Shown here piece after piece: positions 1 through 8,767 of a stretch of 43,005 bases of DNA. Under the pieces are notes generated by a model. That model made no database searches. It saw nothing but the letters and a program-made list of their open reading frames with translations, and was not told the DNA's origin. Both the position numbers and the translations under genes were made by a program. The stretch covers positions 1 to 43,005 of the forward strand of contig JAFLDE010000026.1 in NCBI GenBank assembly GCA_017302655.1, in the 5' to 3' direction. How positions within the stretch are numbered: the first letter of the stretch is position 1; every line of letters starts with the position of its first letter. The DNA comes from Burkholderiales bacterium (GTDB taxonomy: Bacteria; Pseudomonadota; Gammaproteobacteria; Burkholderiales; Burkholderiaceae_C).

Positions 1-148
1 GCTCAGCAGGAAACGACCGGACCCAGACCGGGGCGGATCGAACCGAACCGAATTCAAAGACCCCGAGCTGCTGCGCAGCTCGGAAAACGGCAATTCATTG
101 CTTGTTTGCGGGGGGAAGCCCTTGTAGCATGAAGAAAGGCCTTCCTAG

Positions 149-179
149 AAAAGTCGAAGGGCGCCAACGGCGCCCTTCG
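149..179 (-). terminator. Intrinsic terminator of the RNase-barstar unit
   Basis: Read on the minus strand, an 11-bp perfect stem (155-165 with 169-179; core GAAGGGCGCC/GGCGCCCTTC) with a 3-nt loop is followed by a short T run (149-152). It lies about 25 bp after the barstar stop codon, as expected for a rho-independent terminator ending the minus-strand RNase-barstar transcript. Confidence 0.75.
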
Positions 180-203
180 TGATGCGTTGACAGCGCGCCC
201 GAA

Positions 204-773
204 TCAGGCGGCGTTCAACCAGGCCGAGGTGTCGAAGGCGGAACACATCAGCGGCATGTTCAGGCCGAAGTTGGGGTTGCCACCGGCCTTGTTGGCCGCG
301 CTCTTGGGCAGCGGCTTCTCCAGCGGGGCGGTGGGTTCCAGGCTACGGTTCTCCCAGATGCCGGCTTCCTGCGCCGGGTACTGGCAGCTGTAGAACACGC
401 GAAACTGGACGCGGCGATCGGCCCAGTAGTCAGCGGCCTCACGGAAGACATCCAGCAGTTGCTCGCGGCTCTCGCGATCGAACTTCGCGTTGTCAGGCAG
501 CATTTCCAGCACGACCACGAAGCCCGGCTGCGGGCCGGCCTTGTGGCACATGTCGGTCAAGCAGTCGTACAGCGCGTCCAGGTTCTTGCCAAAGTGCGCG
601 GGGAAGGTGAACTGCTCGGCCATGCGATCCAAGACGTCTTGTTTGGACGGCGCGTCGGCCAGGTGCGCGTACAGGAAGTGCTGGCCAGCCTCCTGCGCCG
701 CGGCTTGCAAATCCTCGGCACGATAGGCGCGGATGGCTTGCACCACATTGGGGCGGATGTTTTGCAGCAGCAT
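204..773 (-). CDS. Barstar-family ribonuclease inhibitor with C-terminal extension
   Basis: Cytoplasmic inhibitor expected to bind the RNase encoded just upstream and protect the producing cell. Residues about 12-130 look like barstar: the stretch FPAHFGKNLDALYDCLTD (57-74) matches the barstar helix and loop that plug the RNase active site, with acidic residues in the expected positions. The ATG at 773 is chosen because GAGGAA lies about 9 bases before it; an upstream TTG at 788 is less likely. The product is 189 aa, about twice the length of classical barstar. The extra ~55 residues after 135 are Pro/Asn/Ala-rich and have no fold I recognise. The gene lies 56 bp after the RNase gene on the same strand and is followed by a terminator, so the two form a unit. 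Family call is firm; the role of the tail is unknown. Confidence 0.85.
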   Translation of the reverse strand: MLLQNIRPNVVQAIRAYRAEDLQAAAQEAGQHFLYAHLADAPSKQDVLDRMAEQFTFPAHFGKNLDALYDCLTDMCHKAGPQPGFVVVLEMLPDNAKFDRESREQLLDVFREAADYWADRRVQFRVFYSCQYPAQEAGIWENRSLEPTAPLEKPLPKSAANKAGGNPNFGLNMPLMCSAFDTSAWLNAA

Positions 774-829
774 GCTCGGGTTCCTCAACGATCAATCACA
801 AAGAGCGGGTCCGGGGACAGGGGCAGACT

Positions 830-1240
830 TCAAGGCAGAACGCGCCGGAAGCTGGCGTAGTGGTCCTCGGTGTAGTAACAGGCTTCGGGTTGGGTAGGCG
901 GCTGGCCCCCACACACCAAACGGCGAGCACCGCGGTTGCGGGCTCCGGGTGTCTTCACGGTGTATTCGCGGTAGTGACCGCGTGCTTTGCGAGGCAACAG
1001 GCGTTCGCGGTTACCGAACACGGTGCCATCCTTGCTGTAGGGGAAGGGGCCTCCAGCCAAGATCAGCGCGTGGGTATGCTGGGCTTGGCGAGGCATGGCC
1101 TTCAGTTCAATCGTCGGCAGCCCATCGTTTGGGAATTCTCGCGCTTGCGCCAAAGGGGCCAGCAGCAAGGCGCCAAGCACCACGGTGACCACACCACGAA
1201 CCGCACGCACCAAGGCTGGGCGACGTGTTTGTGACTGCAT
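830..1240 (-). CDS. Secreted guanyl-specific ribonuclease (barnase/RNase Sa-type)
   Basis: Predicted exported endoribonuclease of the N1/T1/barnase superfamily. A signal peptide is visible (basic start, hydrophobic residues 17-30, AQA cleavage near 33). The mature part carries the family signature: GHYREYTVKTPGARNRGARR (88-107) and YYTEDHYASF (122-131), giving the expected catalytic set Glu92, an Arg near 106 and His127. Two cysteines (110, 121) may form a disulfide after export. Length (136 aa, about 100 mature) is normal. The start is uncertain: ATG 1240 gives a compact signal peptide, while ATG 1249 or a TTG at 1276 would only lengthen it. The barstar gene follows, which supports an RNase-inhibitor pair. 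Target (rival bacteria, external RNA scavenging) cannot be told from sequence. Confidence 0.85.
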   Translation of the reverse strand: MQSQTRRPALVRAVRGVVTVVLGALLLAPLAQAREFPNDGLPTIELKAMPRQAQHTHALILAGGPFPYSKDGTVFGNRERLLPRKARGHYREYTVKTPGARNRGARRLVCGGQPPTQPEACYYTEDHYASFRRVLP

Positions 1241-1486
1241 GGCGACCATCGAATCCACGGGATAACCCTGAAACAAAGGCCGACATGGTATCGAATTGAC
1301 CCCAAAAGCTCAAGCCGCTCATGCTCCGGAAACGCCCCAATGGCGCGGCGCAGCAACCCGGGGCGCGGGTGCCAAGTCTCTGAAGCAGAAGGGGTTTCTA
1401 GCGAGCCCTGACTTCAGGACTCCATGCAAACTATTTGAGTGAAACCTCGGAACGGAGTGAGGGTATGCCCTCTGGCACGGGAATGG

Positions 1487-3781
1487 CTAGCGGGCGGAAT
1501 TGGCGTCGACCACGGTCAGAGCCGTCAGGTTGACCACGCGCCGAACGGTCGCCGACGGCGTCAGGATGTGCACCGGCTTGGCAGCGCCAAGCAGCACCGG
1601 CCCGATGGCGATGCCACCGCCGGCGGTGGTCTTCAGCAGGTTGTAAGCAATGTTGGCGGCGTCGATGTTGGGCAGGACCAACAAATTCGCCTCCCCTTGC
1701 AGCGTTGAGCGCGGCATGGTGCGGGCACGGTAGGCGGCGTCCAGGGCGGTGTCGCCGTGCATTTCGCCGTCCACTTCCAGCCAAGGAGCTTGCTGCTGCA
1801 ACAGCGCCAAGGCCTCGCGCATCTTCAGCGCCGAGGGCTGGTTGCTGGAGCCGAAGTTGGAGTGCGAGAGCAAGGCCGCCTTGGGTCGGATGCCGAAGCG
1901 TCGCAGCTCTTCGGCAGCCAGCACCGTGATTTCTGCAATCTGTTCGGCCGTGGGGTCGTAGTTGACGTGCGTATCGACCAGAAAGACCTGGCGACCCGGC
2001 AGCAGCAGGCCGTTCATGCACGCGAAAGTCTTCACCCCTGCGCGCTTGCCGATCACTTGGTCGATGTACTGCAAGTGGGTCGCGGTGCCTGCCCAGGTGC
2101 CGCAAAGCATCCCATCAGCCTCCCCTTTGTGCAGCATCATGCTGCTGACCAGGGTGAGCCGGCGGCGCATTTCGATCTTCGCCAGCTGTTCGGTGATTCC
2201 CTTTCGCTCGCCCAGTCGGTGGTAGGTTTGCCAGAAGTCGCGGTAGCGCGGGTCGTCCTCGATGTTCACCACCTGGAAGCCTTCGCCGGGTCGAATGCGC
2301 AGACCGAAACGCTCGCATCGCCGTGCAATCACCGCAGGCCGGCCCACCAGGATGGGTTCGGCCAAACCTTCGTCCACCACCACCTGTACCGCACGCAGGA
2401 TGCGTTCGTCCTCGCCCTCGGCGTAGACCACCCGCCGCGCCTTGCCGCGCTTCGCCATGGCGAACAGCGGCTTCATCGTCGTACCGCTGGCATAGACAAA
2501 GCTCTGCAACTTCTCGCGGTAGGCATCCAAGTCGACGATGGGCCGCGTGGCCACACCGCTGGCTTGCGCCGCTTGCGCCACCGCAGGGGCGATGCGCATC
2601 ATGAGTCGCGGGTCAAAGGGCTTGGGGATCAGGTACTCCGGCCCGAAGCTCAGGGTGGCGCCGGCGTAGGCGGCAGCCACCACCTCACTTTGCTCCGCCT
2701 GCGCCAGCTCGGCGATGGCATGCACGGCGGCCACTTCCATCTCGTCGGTGATGGTGGTCGCTCCGCAGTCCAATGCGCCACGAAAAATGTAGGGGAAGCA
2801 CAGGACGTTGTTGACCTGGTTCGGGTAGTCGCTGCGCCCGGTGGCCATGATGGCGTCGTTGCGCACTGCTGCCACCTCCTCTGGCGTGATCTCCGGCGTC
2901 GGGTTGGCAAGTGCCAGGATCAGCGGCTTGGCTGCCATGGTTTTCACCATCTCGGGTTTGAGCACACCGCCAGCTGACAGGCCCAGGAAGACGTCAGCGC
3001 CTTCAATCACCTCGACCAGCTTGCGCGCATTGGTGGCTTGCGCGAACTGCGCCTTGTCCGGGTCCATCAGCTCGGTGCGGCCTTCGTACACCACGCCGGC
3101 GAGGTCCGTGACCCAGATGTTTCGACGCGGCACGCCCAGCTTGACCAGCAGGTTCAGGCAGGCGAGTGCCGCCGCGCCAGCGCCGCTGGTGACCAGCTTG
3201 ATCTGGTCGATGGGCTTGCCCAGCACCTTCAGCCCGTTGATGAGCGCCGCACCGACCACGATGGCGGTGCCGTGCTGGTCGTCGTGGAAGACCGGGATCT
3301 TCATTCGCGCGCGCAGCAGGCGCTCGACCTCGAAGCAATCTGGGGCCTTGATGTCCTCCAGGTTGATGCCGCCGAAGGTCGGCTCCATCGCCGCAATGAT
3401 CTCGACGAGCCTCTTCGGGTCCTTCTCGCGCAGCTCGATGTCGAACACATCGATGCCGGCGAACTTCTTGAAGAGCACCGCCTTGCCTTCCATCACCGGC
3501 TTGGCGGCCTCGGGGCCGATGTCGCCCAAACCCAGCACGGCCGTGCCGTTGGTCACCACGGCCACCAGATTGCCGCGCGCGGTGTAGCGGAAGATGCTCG
3601 ACGGGTCCTCGACGATGGCCTCGCAGGCAGCGGCCACACCGGGTGAGTAGGCGAGCGCCAGGTCGCGTTGGTTCACCAGACCCTTGGTCGGCTGAATGGC
3701 CAGCTTGCCGGGCGTCGGGAACTCGTGATATTCGAGGGCGGCCTGGCGCAGTTCGGCGCGTTGCTGCTCGGTGCTGGGCAT
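1487..3781 (-). CDS. maeB: NADP-dependent malic enzyme with phosphotransacetylase-like domain
   Basis: Oxidative decarboxylation of malate to pyruvate with reduction of NADP+, in the cytoplasm. The 764-aa length matches MaeB-type hybrid enzymes. N-terminal malic domain shows [12 protein letters not shown] and [12 protein letters not shown], followed by the NAD(P)-binding domain; from about residue 430 onward the protein resembles phosphate acetyltransferase, a domain thought to be regulatory in this family (acetyl-CoA sensing). The ATG at 3781 gives the usual start [12 protein letters not shown]; the frame remains open for ~1 kb upstream, but that extension is composed of antisense thiL codons and is not real. 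It is transcribed divergently from thiL with only 48 bp between, so promoters must be packed there. An alternative cofactor (NAD) cannot be excluded. Confidence 0.93.
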   Translation of the reverse strand: MPSTEQQRAELRQAALEYHEFPTPGKLAIQPTKGLVNQRDLALAYSPGVAAACEAIVEDPSSIFRYTARGNLVAVVTNGTAVLGLGDIGPEAAKPVMEGKAVLFKKFAGIDVFDIELREKDPKRLVEIIAAMEPTFGGINLEDIKAPDCFEVERLLRARMKIPVFHDDQHGTAIVVGAALINGLKVLGKPIDQIKLVTSGAGAAALACLNLLVKLGVPRRNIWVTDLAGVVYEGRTELMDPDKAQFAQATNARKLVEVIEGADVFLGLSAGGVLKPEMVKTMAAKPLILALANPTPEITPEEVAAVRNDAIMATGRSDYPNQVNNVLCFPYIFRGALDCGATTITDEMEVAAVHAIAELAQAEQSEVVAAAYAGATLSFGPEYLIPKPFDPRLMMRIAPAVAQAAQASGVATRPIVDLDAYREKLQSFVYASGTTMKPLFAMAKRGKARRVVYAEGEDERILRAVQVVVDEGLAEPILVGRPAVIARRCERFGLRIRPGEGFQVVNIEDDPRYRDFWQTYHRLGERKGITEQLAKIEMRRRLTLVSSMMLHKGEADGMLCGTWAGTATHLQYIDQVIGKRAGVKTFACMNGLLLPGRQVFLVDTHVNYDPTAEQIAEITVLAAEELRRFGIRPKAALLSHSNFGSSNQPSALKMREALALLQQQAPWLEVDGEMHGDTALDAAYRARTMPRSTLQGEANLLVLPNIDAANIAYNLLKTTAGGGIAIGPVLLGAAKPVHILTPSATVRRVVNLTALTVVDANSAR

Positions 3782-3829
3782 GGGGTCGGTTCCTTTCGAG
3801 GCGGGGGACAGAGTGTGCCAAGACCTACG

Positions 3830-4786
3830 ATGCCGGACATGCCAAGCCAGCATGTGCCCATGCCTTTGGGCGAGTTCGAACTCATCCGCCGTTACTTCGA
3901 CCGTCCGGGATCCGGCATCGGCGACGACTGCGCCTTGTTGCGCCCCACCCCCGGCCTGCAGTGGCTGGTGAGCACGGACATGCTGGTCGAGGGGCGCCAC
4001 TTCCTGTCGACGGTGTCGCCGCAGGCGCTGGGTCACAAGGCGCTGGCAGTCAACCTGAGCGACCTCGCCGCCAGTGGTGCGACGCCCCGCGTGTTTTTCC
4101 TCGCGCTCGCCTTGCCGCGTGCCGATGCGGCCTGGCTGGAAGCTTTCGCCCAGGGACTGTTCGCCCTGGCCGACGAACATGGCATCCAGCTGGTCGGCGG
4201 CGACACCACCGCCGGCCCGCTCAATCTCTGCATCACCGCGATGGGCGAGGCGCCGCGCGCCATTGCGCGCAGCGGCGCGCAGGTGGGCGACGAGATCTGG
4301 GTCAGCGGCGTGCTGGGCGATGCCCGCCTCGCACTGGAGGTCTTCCGTGGTCATGTTGCGCTGGAGGCCGAGGCCTTCGCCGCCTGCCGCGAGCGCATGG
4401 AGCGGCCGACACCGCGCGTCGCGCTCGGACAGGCGCTGCAAGGCGTGGCGTCCAGCTGCATCGACCTGTCCGACGGGCTGATCGGCGACCTCGGCCATGT
4501 GCTCTCCGCTTCGGGCGTGGGTGCCACGCTGAAGCTCGATGCGCTGCCGCGCAGCAGCTGGCTGGCCGCGCAGGCGCCGGCCCTGCAGCACACCTGCCTT
4601 CTCACCGGTGGCGACGACTACGAGCTGCTCTTCACCGTGCCGCCTGGCCGGCCGTTGCCGGTGGTGGACGTGCCGCTCACGCGCATCGGTCGCATCGTCG
4701 AAGCCCCTGGCCTGCATCTGCGTGACGCGCAGGGGCATGCGGTGGCGTTCGAAGGCCGCGGCTTCGACCACTTCGCTTCGTCATGA
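3830..4786 (+). CDS. thiL: Thiamine-monophosphate kinase
   Basis: ATP-dependent phosphorylation of thiamine monophosphate to the active cofactor thiamine diphosphate. Family features: LGEFELIRRYF at the start, GIGDDCALL metal/ATP-binding stretch, STDMLVEGRHF, VNLSDLAASGATPR, VGGDTTAGP, DLSDGLIGDL and GGDDYELLF. Start is uncertain: ATG codons at 3830, 3839 and 3860 are in frame and none has a convincing ribosome-binding site; 3860 gives a start beginning MPLGEFELIRRYF, closest to the usual family N-terminus. The stop overlaps the pgpA start by 4 bp (ATGA), so thiL-pgpA-pncC are translationally coupled. Divergent from maeB. Confidence 0.92.
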   Translation: MPDMPSQHVPMPLGEFELIRRYFDRPGSGIGDDCALLRPTPGLQWLVSTDMLVEGRHFLSTVSPQALGHKALAVNLSDLAASGATPRVFFLALALPRADAAWLEAFAQGLFALADEHGIQLVGGDTTAGPLNLCITAMGEAPRAIARSGAQVGDEIWVSGVLGDARLALEVFRGHVALEAEAFAACRERMERPTPRVALGQALQGVASSCIDLSDGLIGDLGHVLSASGVGATLKLDALPRSSWLAAQAPALQHTCLLTGGDDYELLFTVPPGRPLPVVDVPLTRIGRIVEAPGLHLRDAQGHAVAFEGRGFDHFASS

Positions 4787-5313
4787 GCGGCCTCCGGCGG
4801 CCGACCTGGCGCTTTATGTTCGGCCACCCCGCGCGGCTGATTGCCCTGGGCTTTGGCGCCGGTCTGGCGCCGCGTGCCCCTGGCACCGTGGGCACCCTGT
4901 GGGCCTGGGCGGCCTTCCTGATCGTCGAACGGCTTCTTGGGCCTCAGCCCTGGGGCTGGATCCTGCTGCTGGGCACCGGGATCGGGCTTTGGGCCTGCAC
5001 ACGCTGCCAGCAACACATGCAGGTCGACGACCCCGGTGCCATCGTCTGGGACGAGGTGCTCGCCTTCTGGTTGGTGCTCTGGGTGGCGGCTCCCTCCGGC
5101 TTTGTGCAGCAGCTGGCGCTGTTTGCGCTGTTCCGATTCTTCGACGCGGCCAAGCCGCAACCCGTGGCCTGGGCCGACGCCCTGTTCGCGCTCAAACCCG
5201 GCGCCGCCATCGGTTGGCGCCACGGGCTCGGCAATCTGCTCGACGACTATGTGGCCGCAGCCTGTACGCTGCTGGTGTGGGCGCTGGGGCTGGCGCTTTG
5301 GAGGGCACTCTGA
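4783..5313 (+). CDS. pgpA: Phosphatidylglycerophosphatase A
   Basis: Inner-membrane phosphatase converting phosphatidylglycerophosphate to phosphatidylglycerol. The 176-aa protein shows family motifs FGAGLAPRAPGTVGTL near residues 23-38, the acidic DPGAIVWDEVLAFW in the middle and RFFDAAKP after it, with hydrophobic helices around 40-50, 60-70, 85-110 and 155-175. It overlaps thiL by 4 bp and pncC by 1 bp (TGATG), so it is the middle gene of a three-gene unit. The thiL-pgpA-pncC order is common in beta- and gammaproteobacteria. Confidence 0.93.
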   Translation: MSGLRRPTWRFMFGHPARLIALGFGAGLAPRAPGTVGTLWAWAAFLIVERLLGPQPWGWILLLGTGIGLWACTRCQQHMQVDDPGAIVWDEVLAFWLVLWVAAPSGFVQQLALFALFRFFDAAKPQPVAWADALFALKPGAAIGWRHGLGNLLDDYVAAACTLLVWALGLALWRAL

Positions 5314-5810
5314 TGTTCAGCGACGAGACCGAACTCATCCAGCGCATTGCCGTGGCGCTGATCCGCCGCAAGGAGCGCATGGGCGTGGCCGAAAGCTGCA
5401 CCGGCGGCCTCATCGGAGCCGCCTGCACCTCGCTGCCAGGGAGCTCGCAGTGGTTCGAACGCGGCGTGGTCAGCTACTCCGATCAATCCAAGACCGAGTT
5501 TCTGGGCGTACCGCCTGCGCTGATCGCGCTGCACGGTTCCGTCAGCGAGGTCGTGGCCGGCCACATGGCGCGGGGCCTTCTGGCGCACGCACCGCTGGAC
5601 TGGGCACTGGCCTGCACCGGCATCGCCGGACCCAGTGGCGGCAGCGACGGCAAGCCGGTGGGCACTGTCTGGTTGGCCATCGCGCACGAGGGCAAGCTGC
5701 TGCGCTGCTGGTGCGAACACTTCGGCGGCGACCGCCAAGCCGTGCGCCTGGCCACGGTGCGTGCGGGTCTTGCGGCGCTGGCCGATGCGGTGGAGGACCG
5801 AGAGAGCTGA
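5313..5810 (+). CDS. pncC: Nicotinamide-nucleotide amidohydrolase (stand-alone CinA C domain)
   Basis: Deamidates nicotinamide mononucleotide to nicotinate mononucleotide in the pyridine-nucleotide cycle. The 165-aa protein is a stand-alone CinA C-terminal domain: VAESCTGGLIGAA with the catalytic Ser/Cys region near residues 27-38, VVSYSDQSK, LACTGIAGPSGG and KPVGTVWLA are all typical. The N-terminal MoCF domain of full CinA is absent, as is normal for this short form. The start codon shares a base with the pgpA stop. The gene ends 16 bp from the convergent GGDEF-EAL gene. Confidence 0.92.
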   Translation: MFSDETELIQRIAVALIRRKERMGVAESCTGGLIGAACTSLPGSSQWFERGVVSYSDQSKTEFLGVPPALIALHGSVSEVVAGHMARGLLAHAPLDWALACTGIAGPSGGSDGKPVGTVWLAIAHEGKLLRCWCEHFGGDRQAVRLATVRAGLAALADAVEDRES

Positions 5811-5826
5811 TCCCCGCCGCGCCCCG

Positions 5827-8172
5827 TCAGGGTCTTTGCGTTGGGTTCTGTTCCGAGAGAAGTTGCACCAGCAAGGCCTCGGCGGGCATCGGCTTGGCGA
5901 TGTGATAGCCCTGGCCTTCATCGCAACCCCAGGCGGCGAGAAGTTCCAAGGTCTCGGCGTTCTCGATGCCCTCGGCGACCACGGCCAGCCCCAGGTTGTG
6001 CGCCAGCTCGATGATGCTGCGCACGATCTGTCGGTCGCCCTCGTTCTCCTTCATGAAGAACACGAAACCCTGGTCGATCTTCAGTTCCTGCACGGGTAGC
6101 TGCTTCAAATAGGCCAGCGACGAGTAGCCGGTGCCGAAGTCGTCGATAGACAGCTTGAAGCCTGCCGCATGCAGTGCCTTGGCGGTCTCCAAGGCGCGCT
6201 TGGGGTCGTCCATGATGGCGCTCTCGGTGATCTCCAGACACAGACCCTCGGCACCGCAGCCGCTGGCCTCGACCAGCGCCTGCAGCTTGGTCGGCAGCTC
6301 GACGTCCAGCAGGTCGCGTGTACTCAGATTGACGCTGATGCGCAGGCTCAGACCCTGAGCCGCGGCCTGAGCGGCGCAGGCTGCGGCCGCCTGCAGCACC
6401 CAGGCGCTGATCTGACGGATGAAGCCGGTCTGCTCAGCGAAGGGAATGAAGGCGCCGGGCGGCACCATGCCGCGCGTCGGGTGTTGCCAGCGCACCAAGG
6501 CCTCAGCGGCGCGGATGCGGCGGCCGCGCAAATCGAGCTTGGGCTGCAGAAACAAGCGCAGCTCGTGGTTCTCCAGCGCATGGCGCAACTCAGACAGCAG
6601 GCCCAGCGAGGCGGGGCTGCGGGCATCCATCTCGGGCTCAAACAGAAGGGCGCCAGCCAGTCGCTTCTTGGCCAGATCCATCGCGCGCTCGGCCAGTGAA
6701 ATCAGGTCATCCGCTTCGGCCGCTTGCTCCGGCGCGAGCGCCAACCCTACGCTGGCGCCCACGTCAACCAATTGATCGTCCAGGCGCAGAGGCGTTTCCA
6801 GCCGCGCCAGAAGGGCCCGGGCCTGTGCCATGGCAGCCTCGGCGTCTGCGTGCGGCAGCGCCACGGCGAATTCGTCGCCGCCCAGGCGAGCCAGCAAGGC
6901 CTTGGCTGGCAGCGCCTCGCTCAGACGCAGCGCCACCTGGCGCAGCAGCTCGTCACCCAGCTCGCGGCCCAACGCGTCGTTGACCGGCTTGAAGCGGTCC
7001 AGGTTGAGCATCAGCAGCGCAAGCGACGAGTCCCCGGCCTTCGTTCCGACCAGCAGCTCGCGAAGCCGGCTCACGAACTGCGCGCGATTGGGCAGGCCGG
7101 TCAGTGCGTCCCAGAACGCCAGCTTCTCGACCTGCGCTTCGCGGCTCTTGATGCCTTCGCGCATCGTCTCGAAAGCCTGCCGCAGTTCTCGCACCTCGCT
7201 CACGCCGCTGTCGGCGTGCACCGGGGTGTCAAAGTCGCCCGCACCCAGGCGCTCGGCGCGTCGCGCCAGTTGCTGGATGGGCCGCGCCACCCGGCGCGCA
7301 GTGAACACGGCGCCCAGCGCAAACAAGGCTACGCCAGCGGCGGTGAGCAGCAGCAGATCGCGTTGCAAACGCAGGAAAGGGCGTAGCTCCTCGTCAAAGC
7401 TGGCCCACAGCAGGGCATCCAGGGTGCCCCCGGCGGCTGGTAGTGCAATGGTGCGCGTGCGCAGCGCTTCGCCACGCCAGGTCAGCTTACCGGGCGCACT
7501 TTCGAGGAGCAGCTTGGCCGCCTGCTCAGGCTCCAGGGTTGAAACCGGCAGTCCCCAGCGACCGTCAGCATGACGCACGGCCAAGAGGGCATCGACATTC
7601 GACAGCCGCTTCAGATTGATGAGCGCTTCGTCGGTCACCATCCAGGCCATCAGCACCGTCCCAGACAGGCCTGGCGCCTTCAAAGCCGTGCTGCTGACTT
7701 GGTAGATCGAATCACCGCCGACCGCGAGTTGAAGGCTCTGGTCCTGGTTGCGCAGTCGATCCGCGGCATCCGCCAGTTGCCGGGCCGCCTCGGAAGTGCC
7801 TACGAAGAAGTCCTCACTTCGGTAGGCGGCCACCTGCGCCTGTGCACGCTCGGCCTGGTTGTTCAGCGCGTCCACGAGCGTGTCGCGGCCGGCGTCGTCG
7901 TCGCGGGCCATGCCGACGGCGTCGATGAAACCCTTGTCTTCCGACGCAATGCGTGCGCGCAAACCGTCAAGGTAGGCGCGGTTCTTCAGTTCGGTGCGGA
8001 GTTGGTACTCGGCACTGCCGAGCCGATCGAGAATTTGCTGCTCGACCCGCGCCTCGATGGCTTGGCGAACGAACATGAATCCGCCCGCCTGCACCAGCAA
8101 GAGCAGACCAAGGAACAGGGCCACGATGCGGCCCTGCAGGCGCCTCAGGTCAAGAAAGGCGGGCAAGCGCAC
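5827..8172 (-). CDS. Membrane sensor with HAMP, GGDEF and EAL domains
   Basis: Predicted cyclic-di-GMP turnover enzyme at the inner membrane. Layout: transmembrane helix 13-35; periplasmic sensory region 36-270 (double-Cache-like by length and position, an inference); second helix about 272-292; HAMP 293-345; GGDEF domain about 350-510 with intact GGDEF at 431-435 and LDRFKPVND; EAL domain about 525-775 with intact EAL (557-559), IDDFGTGYSS, KIDQGFV and EGIEN. No RxxD inhibitory site precedes GGDEF. Both catalytic signatures are intact, so net activity cannot be predicted. GTG start at 8172, 2 bp after the stop of the cupredoxin gene, indicating coupling; the cupredoxin could be its periplasmic partner. 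Confidence 0.9.
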   Translation of the reverse strand: MRLPAFLDLRRLQGRIVALFLGLLLLVQAGGFMFVRQAIEARVEQQILDRLGSAEYQLRTELKNRAYLDGLRARIASEDKGFIDAVGMARDDDAGRDTLVDALNNQAERAQAQVAAYRSEDFFVGTSEAARQLADAADRLRNQDQSLQLAVGGDSIYQVSSTALKAPGLSGTVLMAWMVTDEALINLKRLSNVDALLAVRHADGRWGLPVSTLEPEQAAKLLLESAPGKLTWRGEALRTRTIALPAAGGTLDALLWASFDEELRPFLRLQRDLLLLTAAGVALFALGAVFTARRVARPIQQLARRAERLGAGDFDTPVHADSGVSEVRELRQAFETMREGIKSREAQVEKLAFWDALTGLPNRAQFVSRLRELLVGTKAGDSSLALLMLNLDRFKPVNDALGRELGDELLRQVALRLSEALPAKALLARLGGDEFAVALPHADAEAAMAQARALLARLETPLRLDDQLVDVGASVGLALAPEQAAEADDLISLAERAMDLAKKRLAGALLFEPEMDARSPASLGLLSELRHALENHELRLFLQPKLDLRGRRIRAAEALVRWQHPTRGMVPPGAFIPFAEQTGFIRQISAWVLQAAAACAAQAAAQGLSLRISVNLSTRDLLDVELPTKLQALVEASGCGAEGLCLEITESAIMDDPKRALETAKALHAAGFKLSIDDFGTGYSSLAYLKQLPVQELKIDQGFVFFMKENEGDRQIVRSIIELAHNLGLAVVAEGIENAETLELLAAWGCDEGQGYHIAKPMPAEALLVQLLSEQNPTQRP

Positions 8173-8174
8173 CG

Positions 8175-8762
8175 TCAGCGCAGGCGCAGGGTTTGCTCAG
8201 CAGCGTTGCCCATAGGCTCGCTGAGCAGGGTCTCGCCCAGGCTGGCATGCCACAGGCGAAGCGTGCCGGCACCGGCCACTCGCGGCAGGCTGACGCGACC
8301 GCGGGCGTCGCTCACGCCGAACTGCGGCGTCGCCACCACCACGATGTGGGCGCTCATCTGGTCGTGGATGTTGCAGCCCAGTTGCACGACACCGGGCTTG
8401 TCAAACACCACCGGCGGCGCGGCCTCACCCAGGTACAGCTTCAACTCAAAGGTCTTGGGCCGTGAATACGAGTAGACATGGTGTCGCACCTTGTCCAGAT
8501 TGGGGAACTGCACCCGGGTGCCAACCTGTACAGCGAGCACCTGGGGCGAGAACTGGCGGTCGCGTTGCGCCATTTCGGCCTCGGTGCCGGGCTTGGCCTG
8601 GCGTGGCAGGCCAGCCTGCTCCAAGGCCACCACCGCGCCGGCCAGTGGCGCGCCCTGGCGGTCGAGCACGGTGACGGTGAGGCCGCCCGCGCTCTGGCTC
8701 TGGACCGGCAGAGCGCTGGCCAGCGCAGCAGCCAGCAGCAGTGAAGAAAGGGAAACGCGCAT
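8175..8762 (-). CDS. Periplasmic cupredoxin-like protein (often annotated methylamine utilization protein)
   Basis: Exported 195-aa protein with a signal peptide (hydrophobic residues 4-20, SQS near 24). The N-terminal half after cleavage (TVTVLDRQGAPLAGAVVALE) resembles a carboxypeptidase-regulatory-like beta-sandwich. The middle holds a type-1 copper pattern: a His pair in VRHHVYSYS and a C-x2-H-x2-M loop in LGCNIHDQMSAH. Relatives are commonly named methylamine utilization proteins, but no methylamine dehydrogenase genes are present here, so that name should not be taken as function. It starts 5 bp after holA ends and stops 2 bp before the GGDEF-EAL gene. A copper or redox input to the c-di-GMP sensor is an inference. 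Confidence 0.8.
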   Translation of the reverse strand: MRVSLSSLLLAAALASALPVQSQSAGGLTVTVLDRQGAPLAGAVVALEQAGLPRQAKPGTEAEMAQRDRQFSPQVLAVQVGTRVQFPNLDKVRHHVYSYSRPKTFELKLYLGEAAPPVVFDKPGVVQLGCNIHDQMSAHIVVVATPQFGVSDARGRVSLPRVAGAGTLRLWHASLGETLLSEPMGNAAEQTLRLR

Positions 8763-8767
8763 CGTGC

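Noticed and set aside
63-83. Hairpin CCGAGCTG/CAGCTCGG near the left edge
   Set aside because: Stable stem but no T run on either strand and no gene to terminate in view; too little context.
3782-4771. Upstream extension of the maeB frame by about 330 codons
   Set aside because: It is antisense to thiL and low in family resemblance; MaeB proteins begin near [12 protein letters not shown] at 3781.
8175-8762. Methylamine utilization as the real function
   Set aside because: The name is inherited from distant homologues; no methylamine dehydrogenase genes are nearby.
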